64,000 nt of DNA, from NCBI RefSeq assembly GCF_028453695.1, contig NC_135778.1:36197214-36261213 (forward strand), given 5' to 3'. Below the pieces are notes generated by a model. The model was not told the DNA's origin and did not search any database. It was given only the letters and a program-made list of their open reading frames with translations. Of this stretch, positions 53,701 to 55,754 are shown one piece after another (position 1 is the stretch's first letter; every line of letters starts with the position of its first letter). A program made the translations under genes and the position numbers. The DNA is from Augochlora pura. Lineage: Eukaryota; Arthropoda; Insecta; Hymenoptera; Halictidae.

Positions 53701-55754
53701 GACGCGATCCACCTCTGGTTGGGAAATCGGCGCCGCCGAGTATCCGGAGGCGGGCCGGTGACAGGAGCGGCTGTGGCGGCGGTTGCGGCGCCGTTTGCGG
53801 CGGTGGTCAGTCGAGCAGCTCGGCCGCGTCGGCACTGAACACCGACGCCAAGCGGACCGTCGCCAACGGCCTCAAGCTCGCCCAGACGCAGGCGATCGCC
53901 GTCGCCGGCTTGTTCGCCGACGTCGAGTCGCGGCAGTGCCGCGACTGCTCCACCTGCCTGCCTCATCGGGCCTCGTACCACGGCAGAGGTGACTAACAGA
54001 CCCCCCCTCCTCAGCTTCGCCGCTCCGTTTAGATGGCCTTAGCTCCTTCCGCAAGCCTGTTCTTCGGACCGAGAAGCTCGGCGGTTGCAATCGATAGAGT
54101 TTATCTCACCGTTGCGACGGCAGCGGATCTTTTCTTTCGAAGAACAGGAGCTCCTTTTCCGGACGATTCAGAGTCAGTGAACAGAGACAGTAATAACTCA
54201 CACCGTATCGAGTAGAAATCACAGCTACTCTCGAATTGGCTATAACAGTTGCATTATCGTGATACGAACTCGGCGAAGTTGCCACTCTCTTCTTAAAAAC
54301 GCCGACTAGCCTGACCGATGGAAAAGTATCGAAGGCTGTTCAGCAGACTTGCACGGAACGTACCGCCCACCATAGTCCAAATCGTCCTCACGCTTCCCTC
54401 GAAGCGATAGGAAATATCTCCGATCCCTCTACTCACATTTTCGTTCTTTTCCGCACGCACGCACGCACGCAACTAACGCACTAAACGCACGCACCGCGCA
54501 CCGCATCCGCTTTTTCTTTGCTGCACGTACACCGCGATGCAACGGGACGCCGCTGCAACGCCGACGCCGACGCACGCAGAAACGAAGAGAGACGCGGATG
54601 GGAGGAGTCGCGTCTACCGCATGACGACGCTCTCGCTCGAGGCATGCGTTCTGCCGGGTGGCTCGCTTAACACCGTTTGATTTGGCTTTGACACGACACG
54701 CGTTGTGCTGGTTTGCACGGTGGCCGCTTCGGTATATCTGGTGTGTCGAGAATCGTTAGTGGCAGAGCGTAGCGCGACGAGCGAAATCCCTTGACGGCCC
54801 CTCTCCTCGTTCGTCAGTTTCCTGGCCCGGAGAGAGTAACGGAAGCATCGGCGCAGAGCGCCTCTCCCACAGCCTACCCGGAAGCCCCGCGGACCGGAAG
54901 CCGAACTTCGAGGTGATCGGCAGCGCGGAGAGTCTCGTCGGTCGGGTGAGTAACAACAGAGTAGAGCGTCTCAATTTTCTGCAGCGGATACCCGGTCGGT
55001 CGAACTTCTAATTCGTTTCTTCAACGGAGTGGAGCTTTATGCTATATTTCTCGCGGATGTTCTACTCGATATATTTTCATGAACACGGTATGCCTTCTCC
55101 GGGAGAATAAAACTTTATTTAACCCTTTCGGTACGAGTGCCGGATATATCCGGCGCCATCGCGACGACCGTAATGGACGAGCGCAGGTTATATTCGGTGT
55201 CCATGCGATGACCGGTATAAATAACATTATTTTATATAAGTAACAATTTTATATAAATATTTTATAAATAAGGGTTAATCCGGATAACGTGTATAGAACG
55301 TTCCCGGAATTTACGAAGCCAGCCGACAAACATGAATCGATCGTCGACCGGGTATTCCGTGAAAGTAAACAGCGTCGGCAATGTCTTAACTACCGTTGCG
55401 TTTCAGGTGCTCGTGGAGCAAGGTCTGGGCAAATACTGCGACCCGGACTTCGTGAGGTACACGTCGAGGGAGATGCAAGAAGCGTTGGACATGACGCCGG
55501 AGGAGATGGACCGGGCGGCACACCAGCTGCTCCTGCAGGAGCGACGGGGTCAACCATTGACGTATCAGCTGCAGCAGGCGACGGGCGACCCTCAATGGAC
55601 ACCGCCTTATCAGCCCGTGGGTCAGCAGCCCTCGGGCATCGGGTACCAGCCGTTGCAGGAGCAGCAACCGGCCGGTCCTCGGCAGTACCAGTACTACCGT
55701 GGCCAAGCGCCCGGTCCGCAACCACCCCCGCAACAGCAACCACCGCCCTCTTAG
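647..55754 (+). CDS. Ca-alpha1D: L-type voltage-gated calcium channel alpha-1 subunit (whole gene, spliced)
   Basis: The gene encodes the pore-forming alpha-1 subunit of a Cav1 channel, a plasma-membrane protein that admits Ca2+ on depolarisation in muscle and neurons. Forty-one coding exons (listed separately) join with matching phases into about 2167 residues, typical of insect Cav1. The order is: N-terminus (1-103), repeat I (about 104-372), AID in the I-II loop (about 395-413), repeat II (about 480-705), acidic II-III loop (about 715-855), repeat III (about 856-1150), repeat IV (about 1170-1445), EF-hand and pre-IQ (about 1430-1565), IQ motif (about 1575), and a long C-tail. The four pore loops carry TLEGW, TGEDW, TFEGW and TGESW, giving the EEEE Ca2+ filter. 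Residues around IIIS5, IIIS6 and IVS6 match Cav1 better than Cav2 or Cav3. Coordinates span introns. The paralogue cacophony (Cav2) is less likely because of the AID, the IQ region and the distal tail. Confidence 0.96.
1011..1435. mobile_element. TTAA element (CCCCTTGCAC family) with a nested second element
   Basis: The outer element starts TTAACTCCTTGCACTAT and ends ATAGTGCAAGGGGTTAA. Inside it, 1047-1281 is a second element starting CCCTTCGCACTCGAAGC and ending GAGTGCAAAGGGTTAA. Both resemble other copies in the window. Confidence 0.75.
1896..2001 (+). CDS. Ca-alpha1D: Exon 2: IS1
   Basis: The acceptor is TTTCCAG and the donor GTAAGT. It reads [20 protein letters not shown] then [15 protein letters not shown], which is transmembrane helix S1 of repeat I plus the S1-S2 loop. 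It exits in phase 0. Confidence 0.97.
3510..4128 (-). mobile_element. Degenerate mariner-type transposon
   Basis: Near-perfect inverted ends of 25 nt: the left starts TTAGGGTGTCCCATGAG and the right, read on the minus strand, starts TTAGGCTGTCCCATAAG, both ending TTTCTTCC. Transposase remains lie inside on the minus strand. An AT microsatellite (3612-3750) has grown within it. It is about 0.6 kb, against about 1.3 kb for an intact mariner. Confidence 0.85.
3740..3949 (-). pseudogene. Mariner transposase remnant
   Basis: Minus-strand reading from 3949 gives [16 protein letters not shown], like the mariner transposase N-terminus, then needs a frame change to reach FEKGN. Further along, [13 protein letters not shown] and GLPERWKK resemble the transposase C-terminus. 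The central catalytic part is missing, so the gene is dead. Confidence 0.7.
4892..5107. mobile_element. TTAA-flanked inverted-repeat element (piggyBac-like MITE)
   Basis: The ends are TTAACCCTTAATTAGGCGCA and its reverse complement (TGCGCCTAATTAAGGGTTAA at 5088-5107). The TTAA flanks and CCC start fit piggyBac-type target use. There is no coding capacity. Confidence 0.7.
5155..5431. mobile_element. hAT-type MITE with 8-bp target duplication
   Basis: This is a 277-bp element with a perfect 16-bp inverted repeat CAGGGCTTCTTAAACT at both ends. It is flanked by a perfect direct repeat CTTTAGTC (5147-5154 and 5432-5439). CAG-starting ends with an 8-bp duplication are the hallmark of hAT elements. 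It also carries internal copies of the motif CGACCCCAT. No ORF. Confidence 0.92.
6914..7274. mobile_element. TTAA element of the CACTTTACCGACCGGT family, composite
   Basis: The left end is TTAACACTTTACCGACCGGT and the right end ACCGGTCAGTAAAGTGTTAA. Inside lie pieces of two other families: one with CCGTCATTTTGACGG ending CTAGTGTTAA, and one ending TATAGTGCAAGGGGTTAA. Confidence 0.65.
8688..8986. mobile_element. TTAA-type element, composite
   Basis: The left end is TTAACCCTTTGCACTCGAAG. The right end, GTACTGTAAAGGGTTAA, matches a different family (start of 21443-21673) in reverse, so two elements have fused or nested. Confidence 0.5.
10084..10490. repeat. AT-rich microsatellite
   Basis: About 400 nt of irregular ATATCTATAATAT repeats end about 45 nt before the exon 3 acceptor. 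It has no coding content. Confidence 0.9.
10535..10674 (+). CDS. Ca-alpha1D: Exon 3: IS2-IS3
   Basis: The acceptor is TCTGTTTCAG and the donor GTGAGT. It reads [20 protein letters not shown] then [20 protein letters not shown] then FSIVVIG, covering S2 and S3 of repeat I. It exits in phase 2. The acceptor lies about 45 nt after a 400-nt AT microsatellite. Confidence 0.97.
10972..11480. mobile_element. CCCGTTGCACTATG family element with nested insertion
   Basis: The left end TTAACCCGTTGCACTATGAC matches the copies at 36614. An internal segment (about 11040-11303) begins TTAATCCTTTGGCTACG and ends AGTCAAAGGGTTGA. The outer element resumes after it, but its right end is degraded. Confidence 0.5.
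11870..12070. repeat. CT-rich microsatellite
   Basis: TCTCTC and CTAT runs are interrupted by CCCC blocks. The ORFs of Ser/Leu repeats over it are artefacts. Confidence 0.9.
12462..12789. mobile_element. TTAA element with internal AT microsatellite
   Basis: The left end is TTAACCATTTGCACTCCG and the right end CAGAGTGCAAAGGGTTAA. A run of ATAATATTATTATA repeats occupies about 12520-12665. Confidence 0.65.
13161..13267 (+). CDS. Ca-alpha1D: Exon 4: IS3-IS4 voltage sensor
   Basis: It reads [20 protein letters not shown] then [15 protein letters not shown]. The arginines and lysines every third residue are the S4 gating charges. The serine codon after VP is split A|GT to exon 5. Confidence 0.97.
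13435..13587 (+). CDS. Ca-alpha1D: Exon 5: IS5 and extracellular turret
   Basis: It reads [20 protein letters not shown] then [20 protein letters not shown] then [10 protein letters not shown], typical Cav1 IS5. The donor is GTAAGC; exit is phase 1. Confidence 0.97.
14230..14765. repeat. Minisatellite of about 41 bp
   Basis: About 13 diverged tandem units with core ATTCGATATTCAGAGGCTTA followed by TTTCTCGATCTGTATTT. It ends about 180 nt before exon 6. Confidence 0.85.
14949..15145 (+). CDS. Ca-alpha1D: Exon 6: repeat I pore loop
   Basis: A cysteine-rich turret ([13 protein letters not shown]) is followed by [18 protein letters not shown] and [11 protein letters not shown]. The glutamate of TLEGW is the repeat I filter residue. 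The donor is GTAAGA; exit is phase 0. Confidence 0.97.
16365..16468 (+). CDS. Ca-alpha1D: Exon 7: IS6
   Basis: The acceptor is CTCCTGTAG. It reads [20 protein letters not shown] then [15 protein letters not shown], helix S6 of repeat I. Mammalian Cav1.2 has two alternative exons here; I find only one copy in this window. Confidence 0.96.
16709..17056. mobile_element. TTAA element, CACTTTACCGACCGGT family
   Basis: The ends are TTAACACTTTACCGACCGGT and CCGGTCGGTAAAGTGTTAA. The right end contains a doubled segment AAAGTCGATTAATCGAC. Confidence 0.8.
17936..18099 (+). CDS. Ca-alpha1D: Exon 8: I-II linker with beta-subunit-binding AID
   Basis: It reads [20 protein letters not shown] then [20 protein letters not shown]. 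The pattern QQ-E--L-GY--WI---E is the alpha-interaction domain that binds the Cav beta subunit. The donor is GTAAGA. Confidence 0.98.
18177..18279 (+). CDS. Ca-alpha1D: Exon 9: I-II linker
   Basis: A charged, hydrophilic segment ([20 protein letters not shown] then [15 protein letters not shown]) with a CTTTCAG acceptor and GTAAGA donor. Phases match exons 8 and 10. Confidence 0.92.
18332..18520. mobile_element. TTAA element with CACTAAACCTACC inverted repeats
   Basis: A compact element, 189 bp including both TTAA copies. The ends are TTAACACTAAACCTACC and its exact reverse complement. It contains GGTCAAAATGACC, an internal palindrome shared with the element remnants at about 7120 and 21420. 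Confidence 0.85.
18704..18840 (+). CDS. Ca-alpha1D: Exon 10: start of repeat II, IIS1
   Basis: It reads [20 protein letters not shown] then [20 protein letters not shown]. This is IIS1 with the EHYNQP signature of Cav1 channels. The acceptor (GGTGAACAG) has a poor polypyrimidine tract, but the frame and conservation fix it. Confidence 0.95.
18864..19058. repeat. Dispersed repeat, copy 1
   Basis: About 195 nt are similar along their length to 25788-25998, sharing TTTCATTTTGTCTTGACC, ACGAATATAATTTA, AAAATTTTACGC and ATAATCGTCATGACA. No ORF and no clear ends, so the class is unknown. Confidence 0.65.
19059..19511. mobile_element. TTAA element interrupted by a mariner insertion
   Basis: The ends are TTAACACTTCATCTACCG and CTACCGGTCGATAAAGTGTTAA, the same family as 16709-17056. 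Its body is split by the mariner at 19083-19307. Confidence 0.75.
19083..19307. mobile_element. Short mariner-type element in a TA site
   Basis: This 225-bp element has inverted ends: left TTAGGTCGTTCGGAAAGT, right (reverse) TTGGGTTGTTCGGAAAGT. It is flanked by TA (19081-19082 and 19308-19309). Uninterrupted relatives near 6830 and 49110 (reverse) read straight through the site, showing the empty state. No transposase frame remains. Confidence 0.85.
19584..19657 (+). CDS. Ca-alpha1D: Exon 11: IIS2
   Basis: It reads [20 protein letters not shown] then SLGCE, helix S2 of repeat II. The acceptor is TTCACGCAG and the donor GTGAGT. Confidence 0.95.
19690..19965. repeat. TTTTTGATCATTCTAA minisatellite
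   Basis: About 17 short, irregular units rich in the palindrome TGATCA end just before the exon 12 acceptor. Confidence 0.85.
19984..20135 (+). CDS. Ca-alpha1D: Exon 12: IIS3-IIS4
   Basis: It reads [20 protein letters not shown] then [20 protein letters not shown] then [11 protein letters not shown]. The spaced basic residues are the IIS4 sensor. The last lysine is split AA|G. Confidence 0.97.
20234..20351 (+). CDS. Ca-alpha1D: Exon 13: IIS4-S5 linker and IIS5
   Basis: It reads [20 protein letters not shown] then [19 protein letters not shown]. The acceptor is GTTTCCAG and the donor GTACGA; exit is phase 0. Confidence 0.97.
20436..20528 (+). CDS. Ca-alpha1D: Exon 14: repeat II turret and pore helix
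   Basis: It reads [20 protein letters not shown] then [11 protein letters not shown], leading into the repeat II pore. The donor is GTGAGT. Confidence 0.97.
20750..21054. mobile_element. TTAA element with CCTCTTAGGCAC inverted repeats
   Basis: The ends are TTAACCTCTTAGGCACGG and TGTGCCTAAGAGGTTAA. Related fragments occur near 30199 and 43835. Confidence 0.8.
21735..21855 (+). CDS. Ca-alpha1D: Exon 15: repeat II filter and IIS6 start
   Basis: It starts [20 protein letters not shown]; the glutamate of TGEDW is the second filter residue. It continues [19 protein letters not shown]. The donor is GTATCC; exit is phase 1. Confidence 0.97.
22796..22887 (+). CDS. Ca-alpha1D: Exon 16: IIS6 end and start of II-III loop
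   Basis: It reads [20 protein letters not shown] then [10 protein letters not shown]. The [11 protein letters not shown] motif is characteristic of Cav IIS6. The donor is GTGAGT; exit is phase 0. Confidence 0.97.
23483..23897. mobile_element. Nested pair of TTAA elements
   Basis: The outer element starts TTAACCCTTTGCACTATAAT and ends ATAGTGCAAGGGGTTAA. The inner element (23547-23737) starts TTAACCCTTTCGATG and ends ATCGAAAGGGTTAA, and is flanked by TTAA. The inner one is related to 37861-38206 (shared GTCAACTGTTTGTT). Confidence 0.75.
23972..24249. repeat. Three tandem hairpin units, 102-bp period
   Basis: Each 74-nt unit has 23-nt arms. The left arm contains GGTTGGAAACTATGAAAC and the right arm is its complement, around a 28-nt loop containing TAGGCTGC-TTCGGCTGCGA. 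Units start at 23972, 24074 and 24176, separated by a 28-nt AT-rich spacer. A much-diverged fourth copy of the loop region lies at about 24355-24400. Confidence 0.92.
24691..24911. mobile_element. TTAA element, GCACTCGAAGC family
   Basis: The left end is TTAACCACTTGCCCTCGAAG and the right end GGAGCGCAAAGGGTTAA. The body shares TGGAACGTG...AACAATTTTA with the copy at 1047-1281. Confidence 0.65.
25788..25998. repeat. Dispersed repeat, copy 2
   Basis: This is the partner of 18864-19058, about 210 nt, in the same orientation. It lies in intron 16. Confidence 0.65.
27057..27300. mobile_element. TTAA element, CCCCTTGCAC family
   Basis: This 244-bp copy starts TTAACCCCTTGCACTATGAT and ends ATAGTGCAAGGGGTTGA, and is one of the cleaner members of the family at 1011 and 36614. 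Confidence 0.75.
28243..28412 (+). CDS. Ca-alpha1D: Exon 17: acidic II-III loop
   Basis: It reads [20 protein letters not shown] followed by an Asp/Glu/Gly-rich stretch ending [12 protein letters not shown]. It follows a 5.4-kb intron. The loop is poorly conserved in general, but phases match both neighbours. Confidence 0.9.
28762..28868 (+). CDS. Ca-alpha1D: Exon 18: acidic II-III loop
   Basis: It reads [20 protein letters not shown] then [15 protein letters not shown], a strongly acidic cytosolic segment. The acceptor is ACCCACAG; exit is phase 1. Confidence 0.9.
29002..29122 (+). CDS. Ca-alpha1D: Exon 19: end of II-III loop
   Basis: It reads [20 protein letters not shown] then [20 protein letters not shown]. 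The segment [17 protein letters not shown] is conserved just before IIIS1 in Cav channels. Confidence 0.96.
29340..29640. repeat. AT-rich degenerate tandem repeat
   Basis: Units of roughly 20 nt around TATATTTTTAAATATTACT precede exon 20. Confidence 0.75.
29679..29808 (+). CDS. Ca-alpha1D: Exon 20: IIIS1
   Basis: It reads [20 protein letters not shown] then [20 protein letters not shown] then RNL. The [10 protein letters not shown] motif marks the IIIS1-S2 loop. The donor is GTAGTT; exit is phase 0. Confidence 0.97.
29905..30071 (+). CDS. Ca-alpha1D: Exon 21: IIIS2-IIIS3
   Basis: It reads [20 protein letters not shown] then [20 protein letters not shown] then [15 protein letters not shown]. 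The donor is GTAAGC; exit is phase 2. Only one copy of this exon is present. Confidence 0.97.
30469..30556 (+). CDS. Ca-alpha1D: Exon 22: IIIS4 voltage sensor
   Basis: It reads [20 protein letters not shown] then AINRAKGLK, with charges every third residue. It exits in phase 0 and must join one of the two IIIS5 exons. Confidence 0.97.
30557..31996 (+). other. Intron 22 before exon 23a
   Basis: This is 1.4 kb of mixed-composition sequence with no repeat or extra exon that I can support. It would be the place to look for signals shared with the other IIIS5 exon. Confidence 0.6.
31997..32104 (+). CDS. Ca-alpha1D: Exon 23a: IIIS5, first alternative
   Basis: This is 36 codons, phase 0 at both ends: [20 protein letters not shown] then [16 protein letters not shown]. 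Acceptor AACCCAG, donor GTAGGA. It differs from exon 23b at six positions (H/Y, Q/K, V/I, V/M, S/Y, V/M). The Thr and Gln of VT-LLQ, aligned with mammalian Cav1.2 residues needed for dihydropyridine action, are present in both copies. The identical length, phase and role imply that one copy is chosen per transcript. Confidence 0.95.
32317..32464. other. Poly-C tract and assembly gap
   Basis: C runs (32317-32331, 32341-32362) lead into 100 Ns (32365-32464). A gap of exactly 100 Ns usually means unknown length. Confidence 0.98.
33230..33510. repeat. TTTCTATAATTTCTAA simple repeat
   Basis: Irregular tandem repeat of TTCTATAA and TTCTAATT units, with no coding content. Confidence 0.85.
34502..34710. 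mobile_element. TTAA-type element, CCCCTTGCCGTAC family
   Basis: It starts TTAACCCCTTGCCGTACTAT and ends ATGCGGCAAGGGGTTCA. The copy at about 21443-21673 starts similarly (TTAACCCCTTGACGTACCAT) and ends TACGGCAAGGGTTTAA. Confidence 0.6.
36614..37417. mobile_element. Telescoped cluster of one TTAA element family
   Basis: Four consecutive copies of the left end, each 68 nt (starting about 36616, 36684, 36752 and 36820, with core CCTTGCACTATGACTC), are followed by one body and then three consecutive right ends (near 37065, 37245 and 37414), each ending GGGGTTAA or similar. This is what repeated insertion of an element into its own TTAA would give. Confidence 0.8.
37861..38206. mobile_element. 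TTAA element, CCCTTTCG family
   Basis: The left end is TTAACCCTTTCGCTGCGG and the right end CGGTGCGAAAGGGTTAA. It shares GTCAACTGTTTGTT with the nested element at 23547-23737. Confidence 0.75.
40555..40775. repeat. 20-bp AT minisatellite
   Basis: Tandem units of ACAACTATATACAATTATAT, about eleven copies. It sits about 600 nt upstream of exon 23b. Confidence 0.85.
41382..41489 (+). CDS. Ca-alpha1D: Exon 23b: IIIS5, second alternative
   Basis: This is 36 codons, phase 0 at both ends: [20 protein letters not shown] then [16 protein letters not shown]. Acceptor GTAAAAAG is preceded by a C/T-rich tract about 20-55 nt upstream; the donor is GTAAAG. It lies 9.3 kb downstream of exon 23a with no other coding exon seen between them. 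Including both copies would stay in frame but insert a second S5 helix, which would not be compatible with the channel fold. Confidence 0.93.
45827..45879 (+). CDS. Ca-alpha1D: Exon 24: repeat III turret
   Basis: This 53-nt exon reads [17 protein letters not shown] and splits a glutamine CA|G to exon 25. It matches the turret after IIIS5 in Cav1 (GK-F-CTD-SK-T--EC). The acceptor is TTGTGTAG and the donor GTAAGT. Confidence 0.95.
46096..46242 (+). CDS. Ca-alpha1D: Exon 25: repeat III pore loop
   Basis: It reads [20 protein letters not shown] then [20 protein letters not shown] then VSTFEGWP. The glutamate of TFEGW is the third filter residue. The donor is GTAAGT. Confidence 0.97.
46462..46663 (+). 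CDS. Ca-alpha1D: Exon 26: IIIS6 and III-IV linker
   Basis: It reads [20 protein letters not shown] then [20 protein letters not shown] then [20 protein letters not shown] then CELDKNQ. IIIS6 has the [16 protein letters not shown] signature; most Cav1 have FFMMN, so one Met is Val here. Confidence 0.97.
46845..47114 (+). CDS. Ca-alpha1D: Exon 27: III-IV linker, IVS1-IVS2
   Basis: It starts [20 protein letters not shown] and continues through [40 protein letters not shown] and [19 protein letters not shown]. It is 90 codons, phase 0 at both ends. Confidence 0.97.
47633..47716 (+). CDS. Ca-alpha1D: Exon 28: IVS3
   Basis: It reads [20 protein letters not shown] then DIVYSEVN, 28 codons, phase 0 at both ends. 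Mammalian Cav1 channels have two alternative exons here; only one copy is visible. Confidence 0.96.
47810..47998 (+). CDS. Ca-alpha1D: Exon 29: IVS4-IVS5
   Basis: It reads [20 protein letters not shown] then [20 protein letters not shown] then [20 protein letters not shown] then GMQ. The IVS3-S4 linker is very short, as when mammalian exon 33 is skipped. Confidence 0.97.
48086..48188 (+). CDS. Ca-alpha1D: Exon 30: repeat IV turret and pore helix
   Basis: It reads [20 protein letters not shown] then [15 protein letters not shown]. It exits in phase 1 in the middle of the filter motif. Confidence 0.97.
48455..48609 (+). CDS. Ca-alpha1D: Exon 31: repeat IV filter and IVS6 start
   Basis: It reads [20 protein letters not shown], a variable extracellular loop with cysteines, then [13 protein letters not shown]. 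Together with exon 30 it gives TGESW, the fourth filter glutamate. The donor is GTAAGT. Confidence 0.97.
48683..48907 (+). CDS. Ca-alpha1D: Exon 32: IVS6 end and EF-hand
   Basis: It reads [20 protein letters not shown], then [38 protein letters not shown] and [13 protein letters not shown]. This is the end of IVS6 and the proximal EF-hand that supports calcium-dependent inactivation. It is 75 codons, phase 0. Confidence 0.98.
48941..49174. mobile_element. TTAA element in a short C-terminal intron
   Basis: The left end is TTAACACTTTACCGATCG and the right end GACCGGTCGGTAACGTGTTAG. It fills most of the 329-nt intron between exons 32 and 33, starting 33 nt after the donor. Same family as 16709-17056. 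Confidence 0.8.
49237..49441 (+). CDS. Ca-alpha1D: Exon 33: pre-IQ region
   Basis: It reads [20 protein letters not shown] then [20 protein letters not shown] then [20 protein letters not shown] then DQVVPPPG. The pre-IQ helix binds calmodulin in Cav1 channels. The donor is GTACGC; the next intron is only 66 nt. Confidence 0.97.
49508..49743 (+). CDS. Ca-alpha1D: Exon 34: IQ motif
   Basis: It reads [20 protein letters not shown] then [20 protein letters not shown] then [34 protein letters not shown] is the calmodulin-binding IQ motif. The donor (GTATTG) is weak. Retention of the 74-nt intron would add VLNQEHFL and then a stop. Confidence 0.96.
49818..49916 (+). CDS. Ca-alpha1D: Exon 35: C-tail
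   Basis: It reads [20 protein letters not shown] then [13 protein letters not shown], 33 codons, phase 0. It corresponds to the RR-GLFGN-V segment after the IQ domain of Cav1. The acceptor is CTCTTGCAG and the donor GTAGTC. Confidence 0.93.
50129..50247 (+). CDS. Ca-alpha1D: Exon 36: C-tail
   Basis: It reads [20 protein letters not shown] then [20 protein letters not shown], with acceptor AATCGCAG and donor GTTAGT. It exits in phase 2 and matches the next exon. Sequence is not highly conserved, so it rests on splice signals and phase. Confidence 0.82.
50653..50799 (+). CDS. Ca-alpha1D: Exon 37: C-tail
   Basis: It reads [20 protein letters not shown] then [20 protein letters not shown] then HHPPYKVI. 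The acceptor (TTGTTGAAG) is weak. The donor GTAAGT leaves GA, which pairs with T of exon 39 (giving D) or with T of the candidate 44-nt exon. Confidence 0.82.
50800..52248 (+). other. Intron between exon 37 and exon 39
   Basis: It contains the 44-nt candidate exon (51157-51200), then CpG-rich sequence at about 51330-51700 with short ORFs but no clear exon, then AT-rich sequence and a short GT run near 52110. A further small exon here cannot be excluded. Confidence 0.55.
51157..51200 (+). CDS. Ca-alpha1D: Candidate 44-nt frame-shifting alternative exon in the C-tail
   Basis: The acceptor TACGTTTCAG and donor GTAAGA are both good. In frame with exon 37 it reads [15 protein letters not shown]. 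Its 44 nt are not a multiple of three. Exon 37 joins exon 39 in phase when this exon is skipped. When it is included, exon 39 is read as VFRTESSGS and stops at TGA 52275-52277, removing about 400 C-terminal residues. It may instead be a false exon, or part of a form with an exon I could not see. Confidence 0.5.
52249..52547 (+). CDS. Ca-alpha1D: Exon 39: C-tail, proline- and serine/threonine-rich
   Basis: It reads [20 protein letters not shown] then a Ser/Thr-rich stretch, then [20 protein letters not shown] and SNH. The phase fits exon 37 at entry and exon 40 at exit (CAC G|AT). A second acceptor (TTCAG at 52251-52255) would start the exon in phase 0 at DGIERQL, a possible variant. Confidence 0.82.
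52548..54856 (+). other. Introns flanking exon 40
   Basis: 52548-53517 has a CT microsatellite just after the donor (52560-52600) and AT-rich simple sequence (52780-52980). 53989-54856 is CpG-rich without a recognisable exon. A short CGCACG repeat lies near 54455-54500. Confidence 0.6.
53518..53988 (+). CDS. Ca-alpha1D: Exon 40: C-tail, low complexity with conserved AIAVAGL motif
   Basis: It starts [20 protein letters not shown], passes basic and glycine-rich stretches, and ends [20 protein letters not shown] then [18 protein letters not shown]. The QAIAVAGL motif parallels QALAVAGL in mammalian Cav1.2. Read-through past the donor at 53989 would hit TAA after two codons. Confidence 0.88.
54857..54945 (+). 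CDS. Ca-alpha1D: Exon 41: distal C-terminal regulatory segment
   Basis: It reads [20 protein letters not shown] then [20 protein letters not shown] corresponds to GSASSLVEAVL of mammalian Cav1.2. I chose the acceptor at GGCGCAG (54856) because it alone gives the correct phase (G|AG). The better-looking CTCTCCCACAG at 54872 would run into a TGA. Confidence 0.88.
54946..55406 (+). other. Last intron of the channel gene
   Basis: It contains a degenerate TTAA-type element (about 55120-55276) with TTAACCCTTTCGG at one end and AAGGGTTAA at the other, similar to the 37861-38206 family. Confidence 0.5.
55407..55754 (+). CDS. Ca-alpha1D: Exon 42: C-terminus and stop
   Basis: It starts [20 protein letters not shown] then [20 protein letters not shown] and LLLQERR, the conserved distal C-terminal domain (mammals: VLISEGLGQF... 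DMTIEEMESAA). A Gln/Pro-rich tail follows, ending PPPS and TAG at 55752-55754. The acceptor is GCGTTTCAG. Confidence 0.96.
   Translation: MLVEQGLGKYCDPDFVRYTSREMQEALDMTPEEMDRAAHQLLLQERRGQPLTYQLQQATGDPQWTPPYQPVGQQPSGIGYQPLQEQQPAGPRQYQYYRGQAPGPQPPPQQQPPPS

Noticed and set aside
54873..54945. Acceptor CTCTCCCACAG as the start of exon 41
   Set aside because: It looks better than the chosen site, but in the phase left by exon 40 it runs into TGA before the conserved segment.
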